64,000 nucleotides of DNA from Planctomycetota bacterium (GCA_016745075.1 JADGDD010000002.1:66034-130033); one strand, 5' to 3'. Shown: positions 16,643 through 26,445, counted from the stretch's first letter. The notes: generated by a model not told the origin, from the letters alone. A program made the numbers and translations.

Positions 16643-18814
16643 TTATTTAAGCAACCAGACCTGTGGGTCTGTTTCTGGTTTATTATAAATATTTGCACGT
16701 GAGCGTGCTAATCCAAAGACATAAAAAATAAGTGCGTCCTTACTGGTCCAGTGATACTTTTGAGGTGGGCGATGAATGGTTGTGCCTAAGCAAAAATCTT
16801 TGAGGTGCCCTGGAAATGCTTCACAAAAAAGTTCAACAAGAAAGAAAAAGTTTTCTTCATCGGTTTCATAGATAACGGTTGCTAAATTACTCATGGTTGA
16901 AGGAATAGGAGGAAGCAAATAGAGGCCTTCGGCTATAACTTTATGATGTTGGCGAAGGAGTGGTACCTCTTGTATGCCGCAGTCGGCAATGACGTGCATA
17001 ATAAATCCACCACCAATATCAGGAATAAATCCATATTGTTCAACAAGTTGTATACATCCCGATTGAATATCTTCAGAGGGACCGGTTCTTTTGAGGCTGC
17101 AAATTAGGCTACTCATCATATCAGCGGCATCATCTATAGAGTGAATGGATTGATGTATGTTGTCTGTATCTGCCTGTGGGTGATTGGCAATTCGTTGCAA
17201 GCGTTTGAGTATCATGGGTTTTATATGCATGCTGATTTGTGGTTTTCGTTCCAGCATACTAATGTAGAGACTGTAGAGATTTAAAGAAAAAGGATGCTTG
17301 CGGAGGTCTTCGGAAATAGCCAAGCCGCATAAGTCATAACGTTGACTGCTATAATAATAATTAGCAGCAACACGGTAGGTGTTTGTTTGCCATCCAAGTA
17401 GATCGACATAGGCGCTAAAGAGCCGGCCTTTTCGGTGTAGGCGTACTTCATCATCATTTGTCTCAGAGAGACGTTGTAGAATAGTGGGATAAAGATTCCC
17501 AGCAGCGGAAATATCGGAGCATTGTTCAAGAGCTTCAATTTGTTCATCAATACCTGTATCAGCAGCATAGGCAGTGATGTTTTTCCAATTTGAAAGAGAC
17601 GCAAAAAGAGCGATGGAAACAAGTGGGAGTGCCAACAGTTTGGGAGAGACCTTAATCGTATATGTTTTTGGTGTACGTGCAGGCAGTGCATATAACCCAC
17701 CAATAGCAATGGCGAGCCAAAATAAGCCAATATGTGTTCCGTAAATAATACTGGTTTGGGCGTGAACCATAATTGAAATGGATAATACAATTGCCCAAAA
17801 ACGGTACTGTGTGTCTATTATGGTAATGCGTTGTACGATTAAAAAAAGAGCACCACATAAAAGACAAAGGCCAACAATACCTCCGTTATATAATTCGTTT
17901 AGTATTTCGTTATGGGGGTGGTAAGCAAAGCTATCAATGCTCCCTATCAAGAGTATTGTTTCTGTATGTGTATTCCAAGCATTTAAAAACCCAAAGGGGC
18001 CATGACCCAAAAGCATGTTGGATTCAAAAAAGGCTTCAACGGCACCTTGGTAGAGTTGTGTGCGGTAACTACGGTGTGCAATGGAGGATAAAGAAGATGT
18101 GTACCAGACTGCTCCAGCAATGGCACAACAGATAAGTAGAGTTATACATGGTAGGAAAAACCGAGGAAAGCGGATGCGAATAAAGGCGAGGGTAAAAACG
18201 GCAGAAGACAGTAAGCCGGCAAGTAGAATACCGCGACGTTTGAAATAGAGGGCGGTGATGAACAGGAGCAATAAACCAATGATAGAAATAAGCGTTTCTA
18301 GCTGGAAGGATTGCTTGCGATGAATCCATTTGTGTGCATGCCAAAAGCCCCATGCTAAAAGAATTGGGCCAACCGCGTTAAGTAGATGATTTATTTGCCC
18401 AAAGCCAAAACGAAAATCTGTATGTATCAAGGTCATGGTGGTTGCACAAGTCAATGATAAGAAGGCGGTATAGCCGAGCGTGTTAATAATAGAAATTGGT
18501 CGGAATGATTGCGTAGCTGTAGTAAAGAAAAACCCAAGGGCAATAATTTCACAGGCTATCCAATACCAAGCGCTGCTTGGAGTTGTGCTGTATAAGATCA
18601 GGCTTATTATATGGAGCGCAACAAGACCGGCTAATGTGACAGCAAGTAAGACGGTATTCTTTTGCAATGGTTTTATTGTACGATAAGTGAAAAGAAGAGG
18701 GATGGCTCCAAGTAGGGTGCCTGCAGTTTGGTAAAAAAGCGCCCATTCTGGTCTATAGAGAAATGCAAAAATAGCTATGCTGAGTAGCCAGAATAAGAAG
18801 CCAAAAACCCACAT
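16643..18814 (-). CDS. O-antigen ligase/polymerase-like membrane protein (Wzy_C)
   Basis: A 723-residue protein whose first ~400 residues form about a dozen membrane helices. The periplasmic loop contains GHGPFGFLNAW and HPHNEILNELYNGGIVGL, the Wzy_C signature shared by WaaL ligases, Wzy polymerases and PglL/TfpO O-oligosaccharyltransferases. The last ~300 residues are soluble and helical, with repeat-like segments. ATG 18814 has AAGGATCT upstream; the more upstream ATG (18856) lies inside the pilin terminator. Its position directly downstream of a pilin gene resembles pilin-glycosylating transferases of other bacteria, but that is inference. Confidence 0.85.
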   Translation of the reverse strand: MWVFGFLFWLLSIAIFAFLYRPEWALFYQTAGTLLGAIPLLFTYRTIKPLQKNTVLLAVTLAGLVALHIISLILYSTTPSSAWYWIACEIIALGFFFTTATQSFRPISIINTLGYTAFLSLTCATTMTLIHTDFRFGFGQINHLLNAVGPILLAWGFWHAHKWIHRKQSFQLETLISIIGLLLLFITALYFKRRGILLAGLLSSAVFTLAFIRIRFPRFFLPCITLLICCAIAGAVWYTSSLSSIAHRSYRTQLYQGAVEAFFESNMLLGHGPFGFLNAWNTHTETILLIGSIDSFAYHPHNEILNELYNGGIVGLCLLCGALFLIVQRITIIDTQYRFWAIVLSISIMVHAQTSIIYGTHIGLFWLAIAIGGLYALPARTPKTYTIKVSPKLLALPLVSIALFASLSNWKNITAYAADTGIDEQIEALEQCSDISAAGNLYPTILQRLSETNDDEVRLHRKGRLFSAYVDLLGWQTNTYRVAANYYYSSQRYDLCGLAISEDLRKHPFSLNLYSLYISMLERKPQISMHIKPMILKRLQRIANHPQADTDNIHQSIHSIDDAADMMSSLICSLKRTGPSEDIQSGCIQLVEQYGFIPDIGGGFIMHVIADCGIQEVPLLRQHHKVIAEGLYLLPPIPSTMSNLATVIYETDEENFFFLVELFCEAFPGHLKDFCLGTTIHRPPQKYHWTSKDALIFYVFGLARSRANIYNKPETDPQVWLLK

Positions 18815-18841
18815 AGAAAGATCCTTGTTGAATAGAGAATA

Positions 18842-18873
18842 ACAAAAAACGCCCATGTAAAAACATGGGCGTT
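18842..18873 (-). terminator. Terminator of the pilin gene
   Basis: AACGCCCATGT (18848-18858), a 4-nt loop, and ACATGGGCGTT (18863-18873) form an 11-bp stem followed on the minus strand by a T run (18844-18849). It lies between the pilin and the Wzy_C gene, so expression of the latter needs read-through or its own promoter. Confidence 0.9.
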
Positions 18874-18898
18874 TAAGTTGTAACCGTTAAGCTAGATA

Positions 18899-19510
18899 CT
18901 AGCGACGGTATGGAACATAAGTAGCTGTTGCTGGTTTGCTTACAAGAGAAGTGCCAAAGAAGGCGCTGTCTGTAACAGCTGCAGAAGCACCATCTGCTGA
19001 TGAAGTGCTGCTTGGTTTAGAAGAATAAACATTACCGCCTTGGCTGATACCAAAGTAACGGCGACCGTCATCTTTGCTTGCTGGGTAGCAATGTGCACCC
19101 CAAGTTTTTTCACCACTGTTGTCAGCGCTAGCTGTTGGAGCAGTTTCAGTTACTGGAGACGCATAGCTGTAGCCACTGATTTCTGGTGTAGCGCCGCGGT
19201 AAGTTGGAGCAAGAAGTGTGAGGCTGATGCCAGCACCAACAGTTTCGCCGCCACTCAGCGCATCCCAAGGGAGGGTTACACTAGCGCCAGATACAGCGTA
19301 AGAGCCGATTCCGTCGCCGTCTTTGTCAACATAGTTACCAGCTTGGAAGCCAACTTGACCGGTGAATACACCAGCTTTAAGAGCAGCAGCAGCAGCAGAC
19401 TCTTGTGAAGAAACACGGCTTTCAAGCAGATTAGGAACTGCGATAGCTGCGATGATAGCGATGATAGCGATAACGATCATCAGCTCGATAAGTGTAAAAC
19501 CTTTACGCAT
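18899..19510 (-). CDS. Type IV pilin / type II secretion pseudopilin
   Basis: The start MRKGFTLIELMIVIAIIAIIAAIAVPNLLESR is a textbook class III signal peptide: a prepilin peptidase would cut after Gly4 and methylate Phe1, and Glu5 of the mature chain is present. The C-terminal domain is small and rich in Ser, Thr, Ala and Gly, with two cysteines at most. ATG 19510 is preceded by AAAGGAGTCTATC; the longer frame to 19633 is not coding. The mature protein is about 199 residues. This pilin style is frequent in PVC genomes. Whether it builds a pilus or a secretion pseudopilus is undecided. Confidence 0.92.
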   Translation of the reverse strand: MRKGFTLIELMIVIAIIAIIAAIAVPNLLESRVSSQESAAAAALKAGVFTGQVGFQAGNYVDKDGDGIGSYAVSGASVTLPWDALSGGETVGAGISLTLLAPTYRGATPEISGYSYASPVTETAPTASADNSGEKTWGAHCYPASKDDGRRYFGISQGGNVYSSKPSSTSSADGASAAVTDSAFFGTSLVSKPATATYVPYRR

Positions 19511-19690
19511 GATAGACTCCTTTGTGAGTTTGGGTTGAATGCGGGTTATAGTAAACACTATGCACATGGCGAGCCAATTAAAAATGGCTAAAATAGCAAA
19601 TGTTTTGTAACGAATGTATTGGTTTTCCTGCAAAGAGCCAATTATTGTCAGGCAGTGAGTGACAGAAAACGTTACTGACAGGAAGTTGAG

Positions 19691-20872
19691 TTATTGAGCT
19701 TCTGGAAGAAATGATTCAAACGAAGCAGATCTGTCGTATACAGCACGAAAATGATTATCGTCTATGGAGATAGTACAGCCGACTGGTGGCTCAGGCAGAA
19801 CAATACCCCACTCTTCCAATTCAGCTTGGTTTTGTGGACGTTTGTGCTTGAGTTCTATAGCCCCTCTAAGTTGCCGTGAATAAGAAGCGAGTCGATCATC
19901 AAAGTAAGCTCGCTCTAAACCAGTACTGATGATACCTTCTGACGATAGGAGCCATGGGAAACCAAAAGGGTCAGGGTTGAGCTGGTAGCCGATTGCTGGG
20001 TCATGAGAGAGTATGCCGTATTGAAGGAGTTGGCCGATCGTCTTCTTATTGGTCAGTTGGATGTCTGAGAGTTGTAATGCACGATTGAGGCCGAGTTTCT
20101 GAAAATCAACGGGAGCGGTGTGAACAAGGGGGGCTTCAACGAGCAAAGGGGTCAAGTAATGAATACCAAGTTTACTTAAAGCAATAAGCGCACGGCTTCT
20201 TATGAAAGAATACTGCCAATGGTTCCGAGATGTTTCATGTGCTTTTTGTACCCAATAGCGTGCTTGTTGTAGTTCCACACTGCTTTTTCTGGTGCCAAGT
20301 CCAGAGATCCAATGGAGCGGGAGTGAGGTTTGCTCTGGATATTCCATGCACGCAACCCATTCTTCTAGGAGTGCTTGCATTAAGTGCGGGTGACGGTTTT
20401 CATAATCAAAGAAGGAGACAATGTGAGCGGCAGCATTGTTCCAGATAGAAAAGTTATGTGGTAAGATATGAATACCGGACCATAAAAAATATAGTGCAGA
20501 TTGGTGGTCACCAACAATGCCGCTGGTCATCAGCGTACCGTGGGTGTAGTAGGGCTCAAAATAGGGGTCTAGATGTAGAAGCGTTTCATAGAGACGAACA
20601 AAACCACCGCGTCTATCGCTTCCGGCAATGGTGTCATCACGTGCTTCAAATTGATGTTGAGCATACGAGAAACTTTGTATCCAGCGAAGCTTGGCAAACG
20701 TATTTCTGTGGCCAAGGCTCATAGCTCGGGCCATGGCGGGGCTGGGTACAAAATCTAAATGAGAACTAGAGCGATAAACGGCTTTCGCTCCAACAAAGCG
20801 CTGCACGTTCCAAGCAAGAACACAGCAACCGCAAAGGATGACGACACTCCAGAATGCAGCACGCCGTTTCAT
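19691..20872 (-). CDS. Membrane-anchored helical-repeat protein of unknown function
   Basis: A 393-residue protein starting MKRRAAFWSVVILCGCCVLAW, a single N-terminal membrane anchor, followed by helical stretches that look like degenerate TPR units (YETLLHLDPYFEPYYTHGTL, FLWSGIHILPHNFSIWNN). The C-terminal 60 residues (IELKHKRPQNQAELEEWGIV) are distinct. The start overlaps the ABC permease stop by one base (TAATG), so the three genes 22565-19691 form one coupled unit. I do not recognise a named family. It may be an accessory protein for the exporter or for the pilus genes next door. Confidence 0.75.
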   Translation of the reverse strand: MKRRAAFWSVVILCGCCVLAWNVQRFVGAKAVYRSSSHLDFVPSPAMARAMSLGHRNTFAKLRWIQSFSYAQHQFEARDDTIAGSDRRGGFVRLYETLLHLDPYFEPYYTHGTLMTSGIVGDHQSALYFLWSGIHILPHNFSIWNNAAAHIVSFFDYENRHPHLMQALLEEWVACMEYPEQTSLPLHWISGLGTRKSSVELQQARYWVQKAHETSRNHWQYSFIRSRALIALSKLGIHYLTPLLVEAPLVHTAPVDFQKLGLNRALQLSDIQLTNKKTIGQLLQYGILSHDPAIGYQLNPDPFGFPWLLSSEGIISTGLERAYFDDRLASYSRQLRGAIELKHKRPQNQAELEEWGIVLPEPPVGCTISIDDNHFRAVYDRSASFESFLPEAQ

Positions 20873-21636
20873 TACAGTTGTTTCCGGCGAATCACACTTG
20901 TGGTAATAAAGAGTAGCAAGGTGATCCAACACAAAGCATACGGTAGTGCTATCAGTTCGTCGCTACCAGCGGGCATGCCATAGATGGCCTCATTCCGGTA
21001 CGCATAATAGCCGAGGTCTGGAATTAATGATGCGAGCCCTGCTACTAACATAATTTGAACGCCTTCAAGGTGATACATCAAGCCAGGTAGCCCGTGGACA
21101 AAATGACCAACCGCGTAAGTGGCCAAGCTAAAGACTGCTGCCAATAATGGGCTGGAGAGTGCTGTCCAAGTCAAACTTACGGCGGCCATAATGCAAACTT
21201 CTAAAGTAATAAGTAAGCCAGCCCATAGGAGGCCAATATGAAGAGACAAACCATTTAAGGCCATCATAGTCAGGCCTGTAGCCAGCATAATTAGTTGGCC
21301 AGCAATAAGTGCTGCACAGAGGCCCAAATATTTTCCGCAGACAAATTGCCAGCGGTGAATGGGTCGAGACAAAACGGTATATAAAGTATGCTGTTTTATC
21401 TCTGTATGGACTAAGGCAGTACCGGTGGCGGTGGCCACCAATACCCCAACAATAGAGAGTAGACTAAAAATCAAATCGGCAGTAACGATGCTGCCATCAG
21501 TGCCGCTAATCCAACCAACAATAGGAGCAATACAGGTACCAGCTAAATAGAGAACCAGTAACATAACAAAAGATTTAGAACGAAATGATTCTCGGAATGT
21601 AGCGCCAGCAATAATACGAATGAGAGAGAGATTCAT
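20872..21636 (-). CDS. ABC-2-type transporter permease
   Basis: A 254-residue integral membrane protein with six hydrophobic segments. The opening IIAGATFRESFRSKSFVMLLV is the typical ABC-2 permease N-terminus with its amphipathic coupling region, and LYTVLSRPIHRWQFVCGKYLG is also characteristic of this family. Its start overlaps the ATPase stop (ATGA) and its stop overlaps the next gene. With its ATPase it would form an exporter of unknown substrate. Confidence 0.88.
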   Translation of the reverse strand: MNLSLIRIIAGATFRESFRSKSFVMLLVLYLAGTCIAPIVGWISGTDGSIVTADLIFSLLSIVGVLVATATGTALVHTEIKQHTLYTVLSRPIHRWQFVCGKYLGLCAALIAGQLIMLATGLTMMALNGLSLHIGLLWAGLLITLEVCIMAAVSLTWTALSSPLLAAVFSLATYAVGHFVHGLPGLMYHLEGVQIMLVAGLASLIPDLGYYAYRNEAIYGMPAGSDELIALPYALCWITLLLFITTSVIRRKQL

Positions 21637-22565
21637 ATTGACCCTCCTTCTTTTGTGGCAGGACCTGCTGCGTGGTGTTCAGCAACGCGTTGGACAAAGT
21701 ATTCTTCAAGCCCCAGTTTTTGTCGTTCAAGGCGCAAGATACTACCGCCGCAGGCATGAACCGCATCAAGTGATGCTTGTCGTTGATCGTCATTAAAGAC
21801 CCAGGTCCACGAATTATCAGAGGCTCTGGTAGCTTCTTTGGGCATTGGACCCGTACCGATTAATTGCAGAGGTGCTTGTTCAAAGAGTGCATCTAGTCGG
21901 TTTTGTTCAAGCACACGGCCATGGTCAATTACAGCATAGTGAGTGCACAGGTCTTCAATATCAGAAAGAATATGCGAGGAAAAAAACAAGGTAGCTCCAC
22001 GTTTGTTTTCTTCAGTAAAAATTTGTCTAAAACGTGCACGCCATAAGGGGTCTAAACCGGAAAAGGGTTCATCTAATACGATCAATTTGGGTTCATGAAT
22101 AATGGTTTGCGCTAAGCCAAAGCGCTGGCGCATGCCTTTAGAAAAACTGCCAAGCTTACGTTTGCGTAAGTCGCCAAGATCAAGCAACTCATAAACACGT
22201 TCAGCATTACGTTTGAGGGTGGCAGAGTCCAAGCCAGATAAATGTCCAAGATAGCTAAGATACTCATGCACTTGTAAATTTTCATAAAAGAAAGGTTGTT
22301 CTGGTAGGTAGCCAAGATGCGTACGTTGTTTTGGGTTACCAATATCTTCGCCAAACAAACGGATCTGTCCAGAGTGACCGCGCAATAAGCCCATCATTAA
22401 TTTAATTAAGGTTGATTTACCAGCACCGTTTGCACCCAAATAGCCAAATATAGAGCCAGTGGGGACAGAAACCGTGACATCGTGTAAGGCAGTAATTTTT
22501 TGCAGCCAGTTACCGGTGTAGGTGAAGCCCACCCCACGCGCTTCAATAACAGGAGTCTCATTCAT
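21633..22565 (-). CDS. ABC transporter ATP-binding protein
   Basis: The energy-coupling subunit of the exporter. Walker A is GANGAGKST, the Q-loop region is LGYLPEQPFFYENL, the signature is GSFSKGMRQR, Walker B is LIVLDEPFSGLDP, and the H-loop is FFSSHILSDIE. The C-terminal 80 residues form the extra domain usual in ABC-2 drug and lipid exporters. ATG 22565 was preferred to an in-frame TTG at 22574. It is the first gene of a coupled three-gene unit. Confidence 0.93.
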   Translation of the reverse strand: MNETPVIEARGVGFTYTGNWLQKITALHDVTVSVPTGSIFGYLGANGAGKSTLIKLMMGLLRGHSGQIRLFGEDIGNPKQRTHLGYLPEQPFFYENLQVHEYLSYLGHLSGLDSATLKRNAERVYELLDLGDLRKRKLGSFSKGMRQRFGLAQTIIHEPKLIVLDEPFSGLDPLWRARFRQIFTEENKRGATLFFSSHILSDIEDLCTHYAVIDHGRVLEQNRLDALFEQAPLQLIGTGPMPKEATRASDNSWTWVFNDDQRQASLDAVHACGGSILRLERQKLGLEEYFVQRVAEHHAAGPATKEGGSI

Positions 22566-22666
22566 ACTAAGCAATTCTAGTGTGGACGTAGAAGGTGTCG
22601 AGCCCCAGCTCTCTTTGCCTTGGCAGATTTAAAGGATTGATTGTATGCTTAATACAGAATAGGCAG

Positions 22667-22698
22667 AAAAAAGCCGACCATGAAAACATGGTCGGCTT
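22667..22698 (-). terminator. Terminator of yajC-secDF
   Basis: AAGCCGACCATG (22671-22682), loop AAAA, CATGGTCGGCTT (22687-22698): a perfect 12-bp stem with a T run on the minus strand (22667-22672), directly downstream of secDF. Confidence 0.93.
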
Positions 22699-22723
22699 AT
22701 AAGTACTTCATAAAGAAAAGGGA

Positions 22724-25700
22724 TTAGTAGAGAACAGCGTTCTTTACGTCACCATCTTCAGTATTTGTTGTGTCTTCTTCTGGTGGTGGTTTTGGTTTAT
22801 CTTTGAAGAACAGCAGTGTTGGTGCTGCAACAAAGACAGATGAATAGGTACCAAGAAGTAAACCAATTAACATGGTGCCAGAGAAAGAGTGAATGCCTTC
22901 ACCGCCGAATAAGAAGAGAATTAAAACCACAATGATAGTCGTGAAACTGGTCAATACAGTACGGCTCATGGTTTCACGGATGGCTGGGTCAATGGTTTCA
23001 ATCATTGGCGTGCCGTCGCGCTTCATATTTTCTCGAATACGGTCAAACACTACAATCGTATCATTGAGAGAGTAACCAATGATGGTCAGAATACCGGCAA
23101 CAACCGTCAGGTCTATACGTAGGCCGCAGATGGCGAGTAGGCCAATAGTTGCTAGTACGTCATGGACTAAAGCGATAATAGCACCAACGCCATAGCGGAA
23201 TTCAAAGCGCATGGCGATGTACAGCAGGATAGCCAATAAAGACCAGAACATAGCCCAGAGGGCACTGGTTTTCATCTGATCAGCAACCTGTGGTGAGAAG
23301 AAGTCACTCGATGGGTATGGTGCTGCAACCTGTACACCAACAGAGGCCATAGCTGTGTCGCAAAGGCCGGCAAGGTTGGTGCCGCGTGCAACAAGGATTT
23401 CAAGTTGATCGCCTGTGAGTCCGCTATCGCTGAGATACGCGCGGATGCCATGGCCAATAACGCCTTCTTCATCAGCAAGGAATCCATCTGGCATTTCAGT
23501 TGCTGCACTGTCAACTAAATGCAGGGCAATTTGCAATCCATCATTATCACCAATAACAGTAGCGATAGCGTCTTCCACTTCTGGGAGGGCTTTCAGACGG
23601 TCATTGATTTGGTTGAGGGTGCTTGTTTCGGCAATGCCTAAAGTGGCAAAGCTGAGCTTTAAGGTATTGATTGTGGAGTCCCACTGGGCGCCAAGTAATT
23701 CACTACCAACAGCAGATATTTTGCCAGGGAAGGCCTCTGCTAATTGATTTTTCAGGATGTCTACACGCGCAAGCAATTGGTCACGTAATGGTTCTACGTG
23801 CTCAATATTATAGGCTTGTACGTCAGCCTCAAAAGCACGAGCTTCTTTTTCATCAATAGTTTTATCTTCTTTTTCCAGTTTCTTAACACGCGCAGTATAT
23901 TCTGCATTCATGTCAGCAATATGTTGTTCATGAGCTGATTTCTTTTTCTCAATTTCAACAGCAATGTCGTCGCGTACTTTAAAAATATATTGGCGAGAAC
24001 CATTCGCTGATTCTTGTGCATGTTCTGCGGCATAAGGTTGAATTTGCATGTTATCAGGGTTAATAAGTGACTCTGCCTCTGGGTGAACCTTGTGTGCTTC
24101 TTCTACCAAATCTTGAACGGCTTCAAGTTGTTGTGTTTCGGTAAAGGTTACTTGGACCATGCTACCACCGGTAAAGTCGATGTCGAAATGCCTCCGCATG
24201 TCGCCGCCAAAGAAATAGCTTAAACTACCAAGAATTAAGATGATAGAAAAAGCAGCAGATATTTTGCGTTTATCGATGAATGATATTTTAGGAATACGAA
24301 TCCAACTGGCTACTTTTACTTCACGTTGATTACGATGTAACCATTCTGTAACAAAACGGCCAAGGTAGACCGCACCAAATACAGAGGTTGCAATACCAAT
24401 CATCAAGGTCAAACCAAAGCTCTTAATCGGACCAGAACCAATTTGGTAGAGTAAGAATGCCGTTAAGAAAGTAGTGATGTTTGCATCAAAAATAGTCAAA
24501 AAGGCACGACCATAACCAGCGTTGATACTCGTTGGGACATCAACATCATCACCAGATTCTTCTCGAATCCGTTCAAAGATGAGGATATTGGCATCCACCG
24601 CCATACCAACGGTCAAAACTAAACCAGCAAGACCGGGTAAGGTCAAGGTTACGCCAAAAGCAGAAATGGCGGCAATCACTAAGCCGACACAGGCGGTGAG
24701 GCTGGCCAGAGCAACCACGCCAAAACGCCACCAATAATATCCTAAAATAAAGATAAAAATACACAAAAGAGAGGCGACCATCGACCACATCGCTTTGCTG
24801 ACAGTATCTGCACCAAGGCTGGCTCCAGTGCGGCGTTCGCTGGTTACTTCTGGTTTCACGGCAAGTGCGCCAGCAAGTAAAACGGTTTTTAATGAAGCAA
24901 CTTCTTCTTCACTAAAACTACCGCTAACAACACAGTTACGAGAACTAGCAGATTCAATATGTAGAGCAGATTCAATTTGGCCATCTAACATAATTGCCAT
25001 CATCTCGCTAAACGAGTTGCTGTTTTCAGAGAATTTTCGTTTAATTTCAGAGGTGAAATTATGGTTTTTAGATGCACCAGAAGAAGTAAAGGTAATGCCG
25101 ACCGCAATTTTTCCTTCATGGGTTGTGCGGGTGGCGGTACTAACATCAGTACCGCTTAAACGGGGAGGTCCCATGACATAAAAAATCGTGGGTTCTTCGC
25201 CACGTGGTGGTTTTTCTGGAGCAATAATCCAATTACGTTTCATTCCGCGTAGGCCAGAGCCTTTTGCCAGAACCCATTTATTTTTGCGCAATTCAACTTG
25301 GCTAGAACCGAGTCGTGTATATCGAGTACCTTTTTTATCAAAGACAGGAAAGATTTCACGGAATTCAAGTTTACCTGTTGTTTCTAACACTTTACGGGTA
25401 CGGGCTGCATCTGCATCGGTGCCACCAGGAATAACGACTTGTACGTCACCATTGGCAAGGCGGTAGACTTGTGGTTCTGAGAGGCCTTGGCCTTCCAGAC
25501 GTTTACGTAAGATGCCGACAATTTCTTCAGAGGCGTTGACCTTGACACCATTGTCATCTTTGAGCGTACAATTAAATTCAACACCACCTTGGAGGTCGGT
25601 ACCGTAGTTGGTGTAAAACCATGCGCGGGAAGGGTTCTCACGTTTAAATGGAATAGACATGACGCGTTCACGGATAACATCTAATTCTACAGACGGCTGT

Positions 25701-25993
25701 GTCGAAAAGTGCATCTTTTTATCGGTGGTTAAAACAAAGCTGTCTTTGTTAATCGCTACCGCAGAGGTGTTTTGTTTGCGACGAAAACGACGACGCAATT
25801 CAATTAAGTCTTCAGTTTGGGCATCAACGGCAAGGCTGGCAAGGTCTTTCAGCGCAACTTCATACTTATGATTACCAAGTGGTTTAAGAAAAGCATTGAG
25901 GTCTTGTTGCCCAACCAAGAGAGTGTTTTCTACCCATGGTAGCGCAAAGGCCAACAATATGACAAAAAGAATAACGGATAAACGTTTATACAT
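22724..25993 (-). CDS. secDF: Fused protein translocase subunit SecDF
   Basis: SecD and SecF use the proton gradient to help complete Sec-dependent export; here they are one 1089-residue chain. The SecD part has TDLQGGVEF (about 132-140) and the TM4 motif GMAVDANILIFERIREE (463-479). The SecF part has DIDFTGGSM (604-612) and GYSLNDTIVVFDRIREN (973-989). The periplasmic segment between SecF TM1 and TM2 is enlarged to roughly 300 residues and includes a charged coiled-coil (about 680-755). The first periplasmic region is also long. yajC is 11 bases upstream. Fusion occurs in several phyla. Confidence 0.96.
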   Translation of the reverse strand: MYKRLSVILFVILLAFALPWVENTLLVGQQDLNAFLKPLGNHKYEVALKDLASLAVDAQTEDLIELRRRFRRKQNTSAVAINKDSFVLTTDKKMHFSTQPSVELDVIRERVMSIPFKRENPSRAWFYTNYGTDLQGGVEFNCTLKDDNGVKVNASEEIVGILRKRLEGQGLSEPQVYRLANGDVQVVIPGGTDADAARTRKVLETTGKLEFREIFPVFDKKGTRYTRLGSSQVELRKNKWVLAKGSGLRGMKRNWIIAPEKPPRGEEPTIFYVMGPPRLSGTDVSTATRTTHEGKIAVGITFTSSGASKNHNFTSEIKRKFSENSNSFSEMMAIMLDGQIESALHIESASSRNCVVSGSFSEEEVASLKTVLLAGALAVKPEVTSERRTGASLGADTVSKAMWSMVASLLCIFIFILGYYWWRFGVVALASLTACVGLVIAAISAFGVTLTLPGLAGLVLTVGMAVDANILIFERIREESGDDVDVPTSINAGYGRAFLTIFDANITTFLTAFLLYQIGSGPIKSFGLTLMIGIATSVFGAVYLGRFVTEWLHRNQREVKVASWIRIPKISFIDKRKISAAFSIILILGSLSYFFGGDMRRHFDIDFTGGSMVQVTFTETQQLEAVQDLVEEAHKVHPEAESLINPDNMQIQPYAAEHAQESANGSRQYIFKVRDDIAVEIEKKKSAHEQHIADMNAEYTARVKKLEKEDKTIDEKEARAFEADVQAYNIEHVEPLRDQLLARVDILKNQLAEAFPGKISAVGSELLGAQWDSTINTLKLSFATLGIAETSTLNQINDRLKALPEVEDAIATVIGDNDGLQIALHLVDSAATEMPDGFLADEEGVIGHGIRAYLSDSGLTGDQLEILVARGTNLAGLCDTAMASVGVQVAAPYPSSDFFSPQVADQMKTSALWAMFWSLLAILLYIAMRFEFRYGVGAIIALVHDVLATIGLLAICGLRIDLTVVAGILTIIGYSLNDTIVVFDRIRENMKRDGTPMIETIDPAIRETMSRTVLTSFTTIIVVLILFLFGGEGIHSFSGTMLIGLLLGTYSSVFVAAPTLLFFKDKPKPPPEEDTTNTEDGDVKNAVLY

Positions 25994-26004
25994 AGTGGCG
26001 GCCC

Positions 26005-26445
26005 TTATTGATCAGCAAGCTGGTCGGCGGTTGTTTCAGATATTTTTTCATCAGCATCGACAACTTGTTGCACAGCACCCAAATTGAAAGTCATGACGAC
26101 ATCTTTAGCAACCTCTACATCAATATCGGATTCACCTTTGCGAATAACCTTACCATGAATACCGCCAATGCTGACAACCTTTTGACCAACTTTGAGTTCA
26201 GCCATCATTGATTTACGTTTCTTTTGTTCTTTTGATTGTGGGCGGATGATAACGAACCACATGAAGAACATAAGAATTGCAAAGAAGATCCACATGTTGG
26301 TCATGTCTGGAGCTTCCGCAGGAACACCATCAGCAGGCGCACCTGGAGCTGGTGCAGGAGCTGTGCCACTGCCGTCTGGTTCTGTGGTTGGGTTGGCGAA
26401 GATAAGCGCAGCAGTGCTGAGCAAACAGAGAATACGAGCAAACAT
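26005..26445 (-). CDS. yajC: Preprotein translocase subunit YajC
   Basis: A small inner-membrane partner of SecDF. The core is MWIFFAILMFFMWFVIIRPQ, the membrane helix, followed by SKEQKKRKSMMAELKVG and VVSIGGIHGKVI, all classic YajC. At 146 residues it is longer than usual because an N-terminal hydrophobic leader (ILCLLSTAALIFA) and a proline/alanine-rich linker precede the core. ATG 26445 follows AAGGATTTTCCT. It is cotranscribed with secDF. Confidence 0.95.
   Translation of the reverse strand: MFARILCLLSTAALIFANPTTEPDGSGTAPAPAPGAPADGVPAEAPDMTNMWIFFAILMFFMWFVIIRPQSKEQKKRKSMMAELKVGQKVVSIGGIHGKVIRKGESDIDVEVAKDVVMTFNLGAVQQVVDADEKISETTADQLADQ

Noticed and set aside
18815..18856. Upstream ATG for the Wzy_C gene
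   Set aside because: It lies in the terminator stem of the pilin gene; ATG 18814 has its own ribosome binding site.
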